Below are positions 18,243 through 30,791 of a DNA stretch of 64,000 bases, piece by piece. The stretch lies in NCBI RefSeq assembly GCF_900156315.1, contig NZ_FTNI01000008.1:62001-126000 (forward strand). The letters run 5' to 3'. Made by a program: the position numbers and the translations under genes. The DNA comes from Microbispora rosea (lineage in GTDB: Bacteria; Actinomycetota; Actinomycetes; Streptosporangiales; Streptosporangiaceae). Positions within the stretch are counted from its first letter, which is position 1, and every line of letters starts with the position of its first letter. The notes beneath the pieces are model-generated. The model was given only the letters and a program-made list of their open reading frames with translations, did no database searches and had not been told where the DNA came from.

Positions 18243-18663
18243 CACCCCCCGACCGTCTTCCTGCGCACCCTCCGGCAACTCCTGATCACCCGCACGGGCC
18301 AAGCGATCGTCCGGGACTGGGGGCCCGTGTCAACGCGCGGCCCCGCAGTGGCACCAGGGCCGTCCTGGCGGCGTACGCGGCCCTTCTGCGGCCCGCGGGG
18401 GAGGGGCGCGGTCCTGGCGCCCGCCCCCTCCGCGATCAGGGCCGGGACGGTCCGCACGACCACCCGGAGCACGGAGCGCGGCGGAAATGAGGGAGATCGC
18501 GTCTCTCATCGTCCGGGCCATCCGGCGGCCGGGTGCGATAACGTCGGTCCTCGAACGGGTAAAGGGGCTGACCGCGACGCATCCGGCATATCCCCGTTAG
18601 GGATAGGGCGATCTATGTCTTTTGCCCGTCACAACTGATCCGCCTATCCAGGAAACTAGGTCC
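18243..18663. other. 421-bp non-coding gap before wecA
   Basis: No supported gene is seen. An imperfect GC-rich inverted repeat (GAGGGGCG at 18401-18408 against CGCCCGCCCCCTC at 18418-18430) could end the upstream unit. The last ~130 bp are less GC-rich and probably hold the wecA promoter, but I cannot point to a convincing -35/-10 pair. Confidence 0.4.
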
Positions 18664-20082
18664 GTGCGCGAATATCTCCTCTTGGCGCTCGTGGCGGCTG
18701 CGGTGACCTACCTGCTGGTGCCGCCGGTCAGGGTGTTCGCGCTGCGCATCGGCGCGGCCCCCGAGGTGCGAGAGCGGGACGTGCACACGGTGCCCACCCC
18801 GCGCCTGGGCGGGCTCGCGATGTTCGGCGGGATGGCGGCGGCCCTGCTGGTGGCGAGCAATCTGCCGTACGTGGGCGGCGCGTTCGACAGCGGCCAGACG
18901 GGACAGACGGTGACCGCCCTCCTCGCGGCCGGCAGTCTGATCGTCATCACCGGGTTCCTGGACGACTGGCTCGGCATGGACGCGCTCGTCAAGCTGGGCG
19001 GTCAGATCGCCGCGGGCGGGCTGCTCGTCAATTTCGGCGTGTACCTGCAGTTCCTTCCGCTGCCGCAGTCGATGGGCGGCTCGCAGGCCCTCGACGACAC
19101 CCTGCACACGATCCTCACCATCATGATCGTCGTCGTCGTGATCAACGCGGTGAACTTCGTCGACGGGCTGGACGGCCTTGCCGCGGGCATCGTCGCCATC
19201 GCTGCGATGGCGACCTTCGCCTACTCGATCGTGCTGCAGCAGACCGCGAGCGGTTCGCGGATCAACGGGACGGCCGCCATCGCGGCGATCCTCATCGGGA
19301 TGTGCGTGGGCTTCCTGCCGCACAACTTCAACCCCGCCAAGATCTTCATGGGCGACACCGGCGCCATGCTGCTCGGCCTGCTGCTCGCCACCTCGCTGAT
19401 CACGAGCCTGTCGTCGGTCGAGCCGGACGCGGTGGTCGGCAAGCTCAACCGGTTCCCGGTGATCCTGCCCCTGGTGCTGCCGATCGCGGTCGTGGTGCTG
19501 CCACTGGCCGACCTGATCATGGCGGTCGTCCGGCGTACGTCGGCGGGGATGTCCCCGTTCGCCCCCGACCGTGGCCACCTGCACCACCGGATGCTCGACA
19601 TCGGCCACTCCCACCGGCGCAGCGTCCTGATCATGTACGCGTGGACGTTCCTGTTCGCCTTCGCGATCGTGGGCCTGTCGATCGGCCGCGTGCCGCTCAT
19701 CGTGTTCCCCCTGACGATCGTGCTCGCGGTGGCGGTGCTGGTGATCATGGGCTTGCCGCGGTGGCGATCGCGCCGCACCGCGACGCAGGACGACAAGGGC
19801 GACCAGAGGACCGGAGCGCATCCGGCCGGGAGCCGCTCGTCCGGCCCCGGCTCCGCCAGGCGCGGGATCTCCGAACACGACACGCTCGTCTACCCCGTCG
19901 TCCCCCCGCCCGCCCCTCCCGTCACTCCCGGTCACGCCGCCCCCGGTCAGGCGGTTCCCGGGCAGGCCGTTCCCGGCAGGCTCCCGGCGCAGGGCCGCAA
20001 CCCCTACCCGGGACAGAGCGCCCCCGGTTCCCCGGGCGTCCCTCCCACCACGTCCCGGGCCGACACCGGGACCTTCCGCTGA
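18664..20082 (+). CDS. wecA: Undecaprenyl/decaprenyl-phosphate GlcNAc-1-phosphate transferase (WecA type)
   Basis: This polytopic membrane enzyme transfers a phospho-sugar, usually GlcNAc-1-P from UDP-GlcNAc, to a polyprenyl phosphate and so starts surface glycan assembly. The 472-residue product has about 11 hydrophobic segments and the PNPT motifs RERDVHTVPTPRLGG, GFLDD, NFVDGLDGLAAG, IFMGDTGAM and the WecA-specific HLHHRMLDIGHSHRR. A Pro/Gly-rich cytoplasmic tail of ~100 residues follows and carries PGQAV-type repeats. I chose GTG 18664 behind AGGAAACTAGG; TTG 18622 is in frame further up. It lies just upstream of the atp operon, as in Mycobacterium and Streptomyces. Confidence 0.93.
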   Translation: MREYLLLALVAAAVTYLLVPPVRVFALRIGAAPEVRERDVHTVPTPRLGGLAMFGGMAAALLVASNLPYVGGAFDSGQTGQTVTALLAAGSLIVITGFLDDWLGMDALVKLGGQIAAGGLLVNFGVYLQFLPLPQSMGGSQALDDTLHTILTIMIVVVVINAVNFVDGLDGLAAGIVAIAAMATFAYSIVLQQTASGSRINGTAAIAAILIGMCVGFLPHNFNPAKIFMGDTGAMLLGLLLATSLITSLSSVEPDAVVGKLNRFPVILPLVLPIAVVVLPLADLIMAVVRRTSAGMSPFAPDRGHLHHRMLDIGHSHRRSVLIMYAWTFLFAFAIVGLSIGRVPLIVFPLTIVLAVAVLVIMGLPRWRSRRTATQDDKGDQRTGAHPAGSRSSGPGSARRGISEHDTLVYPVVPPPAPPVTPGHAAPGQAVPGQAVPGRLPAQGRNPYPGQSAPGSPGVPPTTSRADTGTFR

Positions 20083-20162
20083 GCCGTCCCCGCAGGTCGA
20101 CGACGACCCGAAACGCCAGGTAAAGGTGGCACTCCGGGGCTTGTGATAGCTTTCACTAGCAA

Positions 20163-20184
20163 GGGGCGAGACCAACGACGCCCC
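20163..20184. terminator. Weak hairpin between wecA and atpI
   Basis: GGGGCG and CGCCCC enclose a 10-nt loop, 80 bp after the wecA stop. The stem is only 6 bp and there is no U-tract, so it may not stop transcription fully. Confidence 0.3.
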
Positions 20185-20228
20185 AGCAGGTAGCAATCGC
20201 TCGTTTGACAACCGATTCTGGAGTCCCA

Positions 20229-20651
20229 TTGCAGGCCAACGACGTGCGCGTTCTCAAGGGCGCCGCCGTGCCGACCTTGGTCGTCGGTCTCCTCGCCGCG
20301 CTCATCGCGGTGTTCACGACCGGGGCCAAGGGTGCGTTGGGCGCCGGCATCGGTCTCGTCCTTGTCGCGGCCTTCTTCACCATCGGTCTGATCGTCGTCT
20401 CCTGGGCGGGCCGGGTCTCGCCCATGGCGATGATGGCGGCCGCCGTGCTGGGCTATGTGGTCAAGGTCCTGGCGATCATGGCGATGCTCAAAGCCTTCGA
20501 AGGCACCACCGCGTTCGACTCCCGCGTGTTCGCGCTGAGCGTCATCGGTTGCACGCTCGCCTGGACCGTCGGTGAGATGCGCGGATTCATGAAGCTGAAG
20601 ATGCTCTACGTGGAGCCTGAGGCGAAGGCTCCCGGGCAGGGGCACGGATGA
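20229..20651 (+). CDS. atpI: AtpI-like membrane protein of the ATP synthase operon
   Basis: The 140-residue product has four hydrophobic helices (about residues 11-30, 34-56, 64-85 and 95-115) and a short basic C-terminal tail. It matches the small protein that precedes atpB in actinobacteria and is thought to help assemble the c-ring. I chose TTG 20229 because GGAG lies seven bases upstream and the N-terminus QANDVRVLKGAAVPT fits relatives; TTG 20205 would add eight residues. The stop overlaps an ATG at 20648. Confidence 0.75.
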   Translation: MQANDVRVLKGAAVPTLVVGLLAALIAVFTTGAKGALGAGIGLVLVAAFFTIGLIVVSWAGRVSPMAMMAAAVLGYVVKVLAIMAMLKAFEGTTAFDSRVFALSVIGCTLAWTVGEMRGFMKLKMLYVEPEAKAPGQGHG

Positions 20652-20674
20652 CCATGCGTACGGGGCAGCCCGAT

Positions 20675-20704
20675 ATGACTAGTCCGCATGGCTCCTGCTA
20701 TCGT
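20675..20704 (+). promoter_or_regulatory. Possible internal promoter ahead of the AtpZ-like gene
   Basis: ATGACT (20675-20680), 18 nt, then TATCGT (20699-20704) loosely fits a housekeeping promoter, and the ATG at 20714 would then lie about 10 nt after the -10, giving a very short leader. The match is modest. Confidence 0.25.
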
Positions 20705-20713
20705 CGTGCCGCG

Positions 20714-20929
20714 ATGAGCGAACAGGAGCGCAGGCCCGAGACCGACGGCCGCGACTTCGCCGACGCCGCCTGGTCGGTCCCGAGCTATCTGCTGTCCGGG
20801 ATCCTGATATGGGGCGGCCTCGGCTGGTTGCTGAGCTGGTGGACCGGCGTGCATGCGTTCATCCCCATAGGCGTCATTCTCGGGGTCGGGCTGGCTGCCT
20901 ACCTCGTCTATCTGAAGTACGGCCGCTGA
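20714..20929 (+). CDS. AtpZ/AtpI-family two-helix membrane protein
   Basis: The 71-residue product has a polar, acidic N-terminus and two membrane helices (SVPSYLLSGILIWGGLGWLLSWW and FIPIGVILGVGLAAYLVYL), the usual AtpZ layout. Such proteins help F0 assembly or cation uptake by the ATP synthase. The conserved region starts near ATG 20714; an ATG at 20648, overlapping the atpI stop, would add 22 residues and has an AGGGG upstream. The choice of start is uncertain. Confidence 0.7.
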   Translation: MSEQERRPETDGRDFADAAWSVPSYLLSGILIWGGLGWLLSWWTGVHAFIPIGVILGVGLAAYLVYLKYGR

Positions 20930-21060
20930 CAGCCGGCCCGCTTCCACGCTCTTCTGTTGATCCAATCGTTGAAGGGAACGCCCGTGCGCGAGCGTAGCGA
21001 ACGGACGAACAAGCACATGCTTCGGGCATTCGGCCCCGAGCAGGTAGGCGAGGTGGCCAG

Positions 21061-21849
21061 GTGACCCCCCTCATGCTCGTCGCCGACGACTTCAAGGCGC
21101 CGGGACCGTCGATCTTCGACTTTCCTCCGCTCTTCGACGGCGCGCCGTACTGGCTGACCAAGCCGGTGCTGATGGCGCTCTTCGGCGCCGTCGTGGTGTG
21201 CGCCGTCGCATGGAGTGCTTTCGCCAACCCCAAGCTGGTTCCGCGGGGAATGCAGAACCTCGGCGAGATGGGTTACCAGTTCGTCCGCGACCAGGTCGCC
21301 CGGCCTTTCCTGGGCAAGGACGCCGAGCGGTGGATGCCGCTGCTCCTCAGCTTGTTCTTCCTGATCCTGCTGTGGAACTTCTTCGGCGTCATCCCACTGA
21401 TCCAGATTCCGGTCGCGTCGCACATCGCGTTCCCCATCGTCTTCGCGATCACCATCTACGTGATCAAGATCTATCTGGGCATCAAGCACCAGGGCCTCGG
21501 CGGCTACTTCAAGAACATGATGTTCCCGCCCGGGCTGCCCAAGCCGATCTACGTGCTGCTCGCGCCGATCGAGTTCCTGTCGAACCTGATCATCGCTCCG
21601 TTCACGCACGCAGTCCGACTCTTCGCGAACATGTTCGCCGGCCACCTCATCCTGGCCTTCTTCAGCATGGTCGGCTTCTGGTTCCTCTTCGAGAAGCCGA
21701 CTCCCCTCGGCGCGGGCCTCGGCGTCGTCGGTGTGATCATGACGATCGCGATGACCGGCTTCGAGATGTTCATCGAGTTCCTGCAGGCGTTCCTGTTCAC
21801 GATGCTGGCCGCCATGTACATCGGCAACTCGCTGCACGCCGAACACTGA
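21061..21849 (+). CDS. atpB: ATP synthase F0 subunit a
   Basis: Subunit a is the membrane stator that provides the proton half-channels next to the c-ring. The 262-residue product has five to six membrane helices, and the essential arginine is R186 in THAVRLFANMFAGH. The helix that follows keeps FEMFIEFLQAFLFTML, which contains the conserved acidic and glutamine residues of the exit channel. The start is GTG 21061, with GAGG nine bases upstream; ATG 21073 is an alternative. A 131-bp gap precedes it. Confidence 0.96.
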   Translation: MTPLMLVADDFKAPGPSIFDFPPLFDGAPYWLTKPVLMALFGAVVVCAVAWSAFANPKLVPRGMQNLGEMGYQFVRDQVARPFLGKDAERWMPLLLSLFFLILLWNFFGVIPLIQIPVASHIAFPIVFAITIYVIKIYLGIKHQGLGGYFKNMMFPPGLPKPIYVLLAPIEFLSNLIIAPFTHAVRLFANMFAGHLILAFFSMVGFWFLFEKPTPLGAGLGVVGVIMTIAMTGFEMFIEFLQAFLFTMLAAMYIGNSLHAEH

Positions 21850-21893
21850 CGGATCCTCCAGACCCGACCTTTCGACGTAGACCAGACCGGTGA

Positions 21894-22154
<261 letters not shown>

Positions 22155-22168
22155 CGTACCCACTCTGA

Positions 22169-22728
<560 letters not shown>

Positions 22729-22729
<1 letters not shown>

Positions 22730-23538
22730 TGCGCGGCCTCAGCAGGACCGCCCTGACGGAGGTCGAGGAGCGGTTCAACACCGCCGCCGCGACCGCCGAC
22801 CTCGGTGCCCTCGCCGAGGAGCTGTACGCCGTCGCCGACCTCTTCGACCGCGAGCACGGGCTGCGGCGGGGTCTTTCCGACCCCTCGCGCCCGGCCGAGC
22901 AGAAGGAGAGCGTCCTGCGCTCCCTGCTGCAGGGCAAGGTCGGCGACGCCACGCTGGAGATCGCGGTCGCCGCGGTCAGGGCGAAGTGGTCCAAGGCCGC
23001 CGACCTGCCGGACGCCCTGGAGCGCGTCGGCGTGATGTCCGCGGCCGCCGAGGCCGAGTCGGAGCGTCGCCTCGACGACGTCGAGGACGAGCTGTTCCGC
23101 TTCGGCCGCATCCTCGCCGCCAACCCGGAGCTGCGCCGCGCGCTCAGCGACCCGGCCGTCCCGGCCGAGCGCAAGCGCGACCTGCTCGCCACGCTGCTCG
23201 GCGGGAAGGCCGCCCCCTCCACCGTTCGGCTCGTCACGCAGGCTGTTGTGCACCCGCGGGGACGTAGCCTGGAGACGGCGCTGGAGGAGTTCGGCTGGAT
23301 CGTCGCGCGGGCGCGCGAGCGCCTGGTGGGTGTGGTCCGCAGCGCGGTGCCGCTCTCACAGCAGCAGAAGCAGCGGCTCGCGGCCTGGCTGCGAACCACC
23401 TACGGGCGAGACGTCCACCTGAACGTCGAGGTGGACCCGGAGGTGCTCGGTGGGTTCTCCGTCAGAGTCGGAGACGACTACATCGACACCACGATCGCCG
23501 GACGTATCGAAGAAGTCCGCCGCCGGTTGGCCGGCTGA
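22729..23538 (+). CDS. atpH: ATP synthase subunit delta
   Basis: This peripheral-stalk cap connects subunit b to the top of the alpha3beta3 head. At 269 residues it is the long actinobacterial form, against about 180 in most bacteria; the extra part is an N-terminal helical extension. The C-terminal region carries the conserved VRSAVPLSQQQKQRLAAWL and GGFSVRVGDDYIDTTIAGRI segments. The ATG at 22729 shares a base with the atpF stop. Confidence 0.95.
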
Positions 23539-23562
23539 GGCGAATAGGGAGACAAGAAAGAG

Positions 23563-25212
<1,650 letters not shown>

Positions 25213-25215
25213 CCC

Positions 25216-27544
<2,329 letters not shown>

Positions 27545-27553
27545 GACGCCTTC

Positions 27554-27595
27554 GACGCCTGTACGGCACGGCCGCGGCCGCGCCGTACAGGCGTC
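27554..27595 (+). terminator. Intra-operon hairpin between atpD and atpC
   Basis: GACGCCTGTACGGC and GCCGTACAGGCGTC are exact complements around a 14-nt, itself GC-palindromic, loop. It fills most of the 71-bp atpD-atpC gap. It may act as a partial terminator or RNA stabiliser that sets the epsilon level relative to beta (inference). Confidence 0.55.
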
Positions 27596-27615
27596 CGTCG
27601 AAAGGGAGCTGAGAA

Positions 27616-28017
27616 GTGGCAAAGCTTCGCGTGGGCGTCGTGTCGCCGGAACGTGAGATCTGGACGGGCGAGGCCGACATGGTCATTGCCAAGACCGTGG
27701 ACGGCGAGATCGGTATTATGCCGAACCACGCTCCCGTTCTCGGTGTCCTCGTCGAGGGCGGAGTGCTGCGCGTCAAGCGCGGTAACGAAGGCGACCTCGT
27801 GGCCGCGGTGCACGGCGGATTCATTTCCGTCGCCGACAACGACGTGTCGATCCTGGCGGAGGCGGCCGAGCTCGGCTCCGAGGTCGACGTCGCGCGGGCC
27901 AAGGACGCGCTGCAGCGTGCTCAGGCCTCGATCGAGGCCGACCAGGAGGACGCGGACGCACGACTGCAGGCCAAGCGTGCGGCAGCCCGGTTGCGGGCGG
28001 CCGGCGAAGAGGTCTGA
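27616..28017 (+). CDS. atpC: ATP synthase subunit epsilon
   Basis: The 133-residue central-stalk subunit has an N-terminal beta-sandwich (LRVGVVSPEREIWTGEADMV, GEIGIMPNHAPVLG) and a C-terminal helical arm (ARAKDALQRAQASIEADQ). The arm can inhibit ATP hydrolysis in many bacteria. The GTG start at 27616 follows AGGGAG. It is the last gene of the canonical atp set. Confidence 0.96.
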   Translation: MAKLRVGVVSPEREIWTGEADMVIAKTVDGEIGIMPNHAPVLGVLVEGGVLRVKRGNEGDLVAAVHGGFISVADNDVSILAEAAELGSEVDVARAKDALQRAQASIEADQEDADARLQAKRAAARLRAAGEEV

Positions 28018-28036
28018 CAAGAAGAGGAGGGCGGCA

Positions 28037-28435
28037 TTGGCGGCGCTTGAGATACTCGCGGGCGTCTTCGCCGTGGCCGCGCTCCTCGTCCTACGGGGGT
28101 TCGCCTTGGCCCGGGCCCGGGGCACGATCGTCTGCCGGCTGCGGGACGGCCAGGGGGGCTGGAAGAGCGGGGTCGCCCGCTACGTAGGGGGAGAGCTCCA
28201 CTGGATCCCGTTCCTGGGATTCGGCCTGAGGCCGCGCCACGCTATCGCGAGGCGCGGCCTCACCGTTTCCAGCCGGAGGATGCTCGACACGGGTGAGGGG
28301 CCCGCCGGCTACTGGACCGTCGTCTGCTCCGCCGAGCGAGGCCCGCTGTCCCTCGCGATGAGCGAGGACGCCCTCACCGGCTTCCTCGCCTGGCTCGAAT
28401 CCGCCCCGCCCAGCGCCCACCTCGACGCCGCCTAA
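28037..28435 (+). CDS. DUF2550 family membrane-anchored protein
   Basis: The 132-residue product has one N-terminal membrane helix (EILAGVFAVAALLVLRGFA), followed by a small soluble domain that starts ARGTIVCRLRDGQGGWKSGVARYVGGELHW, the DUF2550 signature region. It follows atpC in many actinobacteria, including Mycobacterium. Its function is unknown. TTG 28037 follows an AGAGGAGGG ribosome binding site. The TAA stop is the left edge of the large palindrome. Confidence 0.85.
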   Translation: MAALEILAGVFAVAALLVLRGFALARARGTIVCRLRDGQGGWKSGVARYVGGELHWIPFLGFGLRPRHAIARRGLTVSSRRMLDTGEGPAGYWTVVCSAERGPLSLAMSEDALTGFLAWLESAPPSAHLDAA

Positions 28436-28708
28436 CCCCCTCCCTCAGGCCGTGATCTTGTAGGTTGTCGCAGGCGTGCCCTCTGAACTGGCGTGATTCG
28501 CTCCGTGATCGTGCACGAGGACGTACAGAAGGCAGTCCGACCTGCACTTATGCGCATCGTGATGATGCAATTGCAAGATCACGAAGTGCTTCGATGCAGG
28601 TTGCCGGCCTAGTGGCGACTTTTCTGCTTGATCACGAACGGTCCCCCCGCAGGTCACGCGGAGTCGCTGCGACAAACTACAAGATCACGCCCGTGGGGCG
28701 GGGGGTTA
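28433..28708. repeat. 276-bp imperfect palindrome with 53-bp-spaced GTGATC motifs between convergent genes
   Basis: The element is symmetric about 28570.5. Outer arms are TAACCCCC (28433-28440) and GGGGGTTA (28701-28708), which include both stop codons. Next come 23-bp arms at 28451-28473 and 28667-28689 with one mismatch. GTGATC occurs at 28452 and 28505 (and GTGATG at 28559); the reverse form GATCAC occurs at 28577, 28630 and 28683, so each arm has a 53-54 bp period. The centre is the perfect palindrome TGCAATTGCA (28566-28575). The region is clearly less GC-rich than its neighbours. It could be a bidirectional terminator, a MITE or a REP/BIME-like unit. No target duplication is evident. 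Confidence 0.8.
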
Positions 28709-29296
28709 GCGGGTGGCGCCGGGCTTCCAGAGGATCTCGTCGCCCGCGGAGGCCACGCGGCAGAGGATGAACATCAGGTCGGACAGGCGGTTCAGGTACT
28801 TGGCCGTCAGCGGGTTCACGTCGTCGTGCGCCTCCAGCGCCGCCCAGGCGGACCGCTCGGCCCGCCGTACGACCGTGCGGGCGACGTGGAGGAAGGCCGT
28901 GGCGGGTGCGCCCCCGGGCAGGATGAAGCTGCGCAACGGCTTCAGCTCCGCGTTGAACCGGTCACACTGCTCCTCCAGCCAGGCGACGTACGGCTCCTCG
29001 ACCCGCAGCGGCGGAAATTCCAACTTTTCGACGACCGGGGTGCACAGGTCGGCGCCGACGTCGAACAACTCGTTCTGCACCCGGCTCAGGACGGCCGTGA
29101 CGTCCTCGGACAGGCCGCCCGTGGCGAGCGCGACGCCGATGGCGGCGTTGGCCTCCTCCACGTCCGCGTAGGCGGCCAGGCGGGGATCGGTCTTGCGGGT
29201 GCGGCTCATGTCGCCCAGTGCGGTCGTGCCGTCGTCGCCCGTCTTCGTGTAGATCTTGGACAGGACGACCGGCGTGTCGTTGTCGGCTCGCGTCAT
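28706..29296 (-). CDS. ATP:cob(I)alamin adenosyltransferase, PduO type
   Basis: The enzyme transfers the adenosyl group of ATP to cob(I)alamin, making adenosylcobalamin. The 196-residue product shows the N-terminal ATP motif YTKTGDDGTTALGD, then SRTRKTDPR, and C-terminal RRAERSAW and YLNRLSDLMFILCR, all PduO-family signatures. I start it at ATG 29296 (MTRADND). Its product is the cofactor of acyl-CoA mutases such as the IcmA-type enzyme at 47732. The stop codon forms the right edge of the palindrome described above. A position close to the atp operon is common in actinobacteria. Confidence 0.93.
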   Translation of the reverse strand: MTRADNDTPVVLSKIYTKTGDDGTTALGDMSRTRKTDPRLAAYADVEEANAAIGVALATGGLSEDVTAVLSRVQNELFDVGADLCTPVVEKLEFPPLRVEEPYVAWLEEQCDRFNAELKPLRSFILPGGAPATAFLHVARTVVRRAERSAWAALEAHDDVNPLTAKYLNRLSDLMFILCRVASAGDEILWKPGATR

Positions 29297-29347
29297 GCGG
29301 CTCAGCGTAGTCGCCGCGCTCCGCTTCACCGGGCGGAGCCCGCCAGG

Positions 29348-29980
29348 TCACTGGGCGGAGGCCGCCAGGGGACCGCCGGAGGAGAAGGTGCGGCGGAAGA
29401 TGTACACGGCGGTCTCGATCAGCTGCTCCGTGGGCGGGGACGGTTCTGTCATCACCCACTCGATGAGTAACTCGGTGATCGCGCCGATGAGGCCGAGCGC
29501 CAGCAGGTGAAGGTCGAGGGGAGGCGTGCGGGCCGCGCCCCGCGCCGAGGACTCGATGACCTTGGTGAACGACGCCACCGCCTGCTGACGGGCGCCGCTG
29601 AGCACGTTGCCAGCGCGCCGGACCTCCAGGTGCATGAGACGGGCGCGTCGCACGTCCTTGGTGACGAAGCGGATGTATTCGGCGATGCCGGCGACGATTC
29701 GGTCGTCGAGAGTGGGCGGGGCCATGTCGATGGCCTCGCTGACCGACCTCAGCGTCTCCTCGATGCATCGCTCGTAAACCGCGCGCATCAGATCCTCACG
29801 GCTGGAGAAGCATTCGTAGAAGGCGCGATTGGAGATGCGCGCGGTCGCGCACAGCCTCTCGATGGTGGTGGCGTGGAAGCCGGGTTGGGCGAACAGGGTG
29901 TATGCGGCCGATATGAGCCTTTCCCTCCTGTCTGCAAGCCTTTCGGCAGCCGACATCCCCCGATAGTCCCGTCCCGCCAC
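29348..29980 (-). CDS. TetR-family transcriptional regulator
   Basis: The 210-residue product has an N-terminal HTH domain (RERLISAAYTLFAQPGFHATTIERLCATARISNRAFYECF, residues about 20-58) and a ligand-binding helical domain. It begins with GTG 29980; ATG 29956 is also possible. The upstream 190 bp are AT-rich and hold several palindromes, which may be autoregulatory sites. Targets and ligand are unknown; the adenosyltransferase gene lies 51 bp downstream and might share its transcript. Confidence 0.88.
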   Translation of the reverse strand: MAGRDYRGMSAAERLADRRERLISAAYTLFAQPGFHATTIERLCATARISNRAFYECFSSREDLMRAVYERCIEETLRSVSEAIDMAPPTLDDRIVAGIAEYIRFVTKDVRRARLMHLEVRRAGNVLSGARQQAVASFTKVIESSARGAARTPPLDLHLLALGLIGAITELLIEWVMTEPSPPTEQLIETAVYIFRRTFSSGGPLAASAQ

Positions 29981-30096
29981 TTTTCACCTCACCCTGTCAT
30001 GGTCCCCCCAGAAGTCCCCATTATGAACGCAAGATCCTTTTTGTGGAAGTGCTGAGAAATAAGCACTTTGGGGCTATGCCAAAGACGCTCATTAGC

Positions 30097-30112
30097 TTGA
30101 CATGGCCGTCAA
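30097..30112. promoter_or_regulatory. Inverted repeat TTGAC-N6-GTCAA upstream of the TetR gene
   Basis: Perfect 5-bp arms lie 117 bp upstream of the TetR start in an unusually AT-rich 189-bp gap. Another hairpin, AAGTGCT/AGCACTT, is at 30047-30068. They are candidate operators only. Confidence 0.3.
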
Positions 30113-30151
30113 GGGGTCAGCACGCTTACCAATTGGGATACATCGACCGCG

Positions 30152-30173
30152 CTGCAATTGCATCGGCAATTAC
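30152..30173. terminator. AT-rich hairpin at the response-regulator stop codon
   Basis: CTGCAATTGC and GGCAATTACAG form a nearly perfect stem that covers the stop of the response-regulator gene. The left arm contains TGCAATTGCA (30153-30162), the same 10-mer that forms the centre of the 28433-28708 palindrome. Confidence 0.4.
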
Positions 30174-30787
30174 AGCAGCCCGCGCGCCAGGGCGGTCGTC
30201 ACCGCGGCGGTGCGGTCGGAGACGCCGAGTTTCGTGAAGACCCGCAGCAGATGCGTCTTCACCGTGGTCTCACTGATGAACAGCGCCTTGCCGATCTCGG
30301 CGTTGGTCAGCCCCCGCGCGACCAGGGCCAGCACCTCCGTTTCGCGCCGGGACAGCGTCTCGGTCACCGGCGCCCGCATACGGGTCACCAGCCGGGTCGC
30401 CACGGACGGCGACAGCACCGTCTCGCCCCGCGTCGCCGAGACGATCGCGGCCAGCAGATCCGCCCGGGAGGTGTCTTTCAGCAGGTAGCCGGCGGCCCCG
30501 GCCTCAACCGCGCGCACGATGTCCTGGTCGGCCTCGTAGGTGGTCAGCACGATCACCCGGCTCTCCGGCCGGTCCGCCAGGATGCGGGTGGTCGCGCTCA
30601 CCCCGTCGCCGCCCGGCATCCGCAGGTCCATCAGGATCACGTCGGGTGTGAGCTCCCGGGCCCGGGCCACCGCCTCGTCTCCCGAGGCCGCCTCGCCCAC
30701 CACGGTGACCCCGGGGTCGGACTCCAGCATGCCGCGCAGTCCTTCGCGCACAACGGGGTGGTCATCGACGATCATCAGGCGCAGCAT
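30170..30787 (-). CDS. NarL/LuxR-type response regulator
   Basis: The 205-residue product has a receiver domain with the acidic pair D8-D9, phosphoacceptor D54 in VILMDLRMPG, the conserved Thr and Lys (VLTTYE; YLLKD), and a C-terminal LuxR helix-turn-helix (LSRRETEVLALVARGLTNAEIGKALFISETTVKTH, in part). It starts 4 bp after the cognate histidine kinase gene. The pair lies directly downstream of an ABC-2 exporter, a layout known from DesKR- and LiaSR-like systems that control adjacent membrane-stress or drug exporters (inference). Confidence 0.95.
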   Translation of the reverse strand: MLRLMIVDDHPVVREGLRGMLESDPGVTVVGEAASGDEAVARARELTPDVILMDLRMPGGDGVSATTRILADRPESRVIVLTTYEADQDIVRAVEAGAAGYLLKDTSRADLLAAIVSATRGETVLSPSVATRLVTRMRAPVTETLSRRETEVLALVARGLTNAEIGKALFISETTVKTHLLRVFTKLGVSDRTAAVTTALARGLL

Positions 30788-30791
30788 CGGG

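Noticed and set aside
29297-29347. Cobalamin riboswitch upstream of the adenosyltransferase
   Set aside because: The gap is only 51 bp and lacks any B12-box-like sequence.
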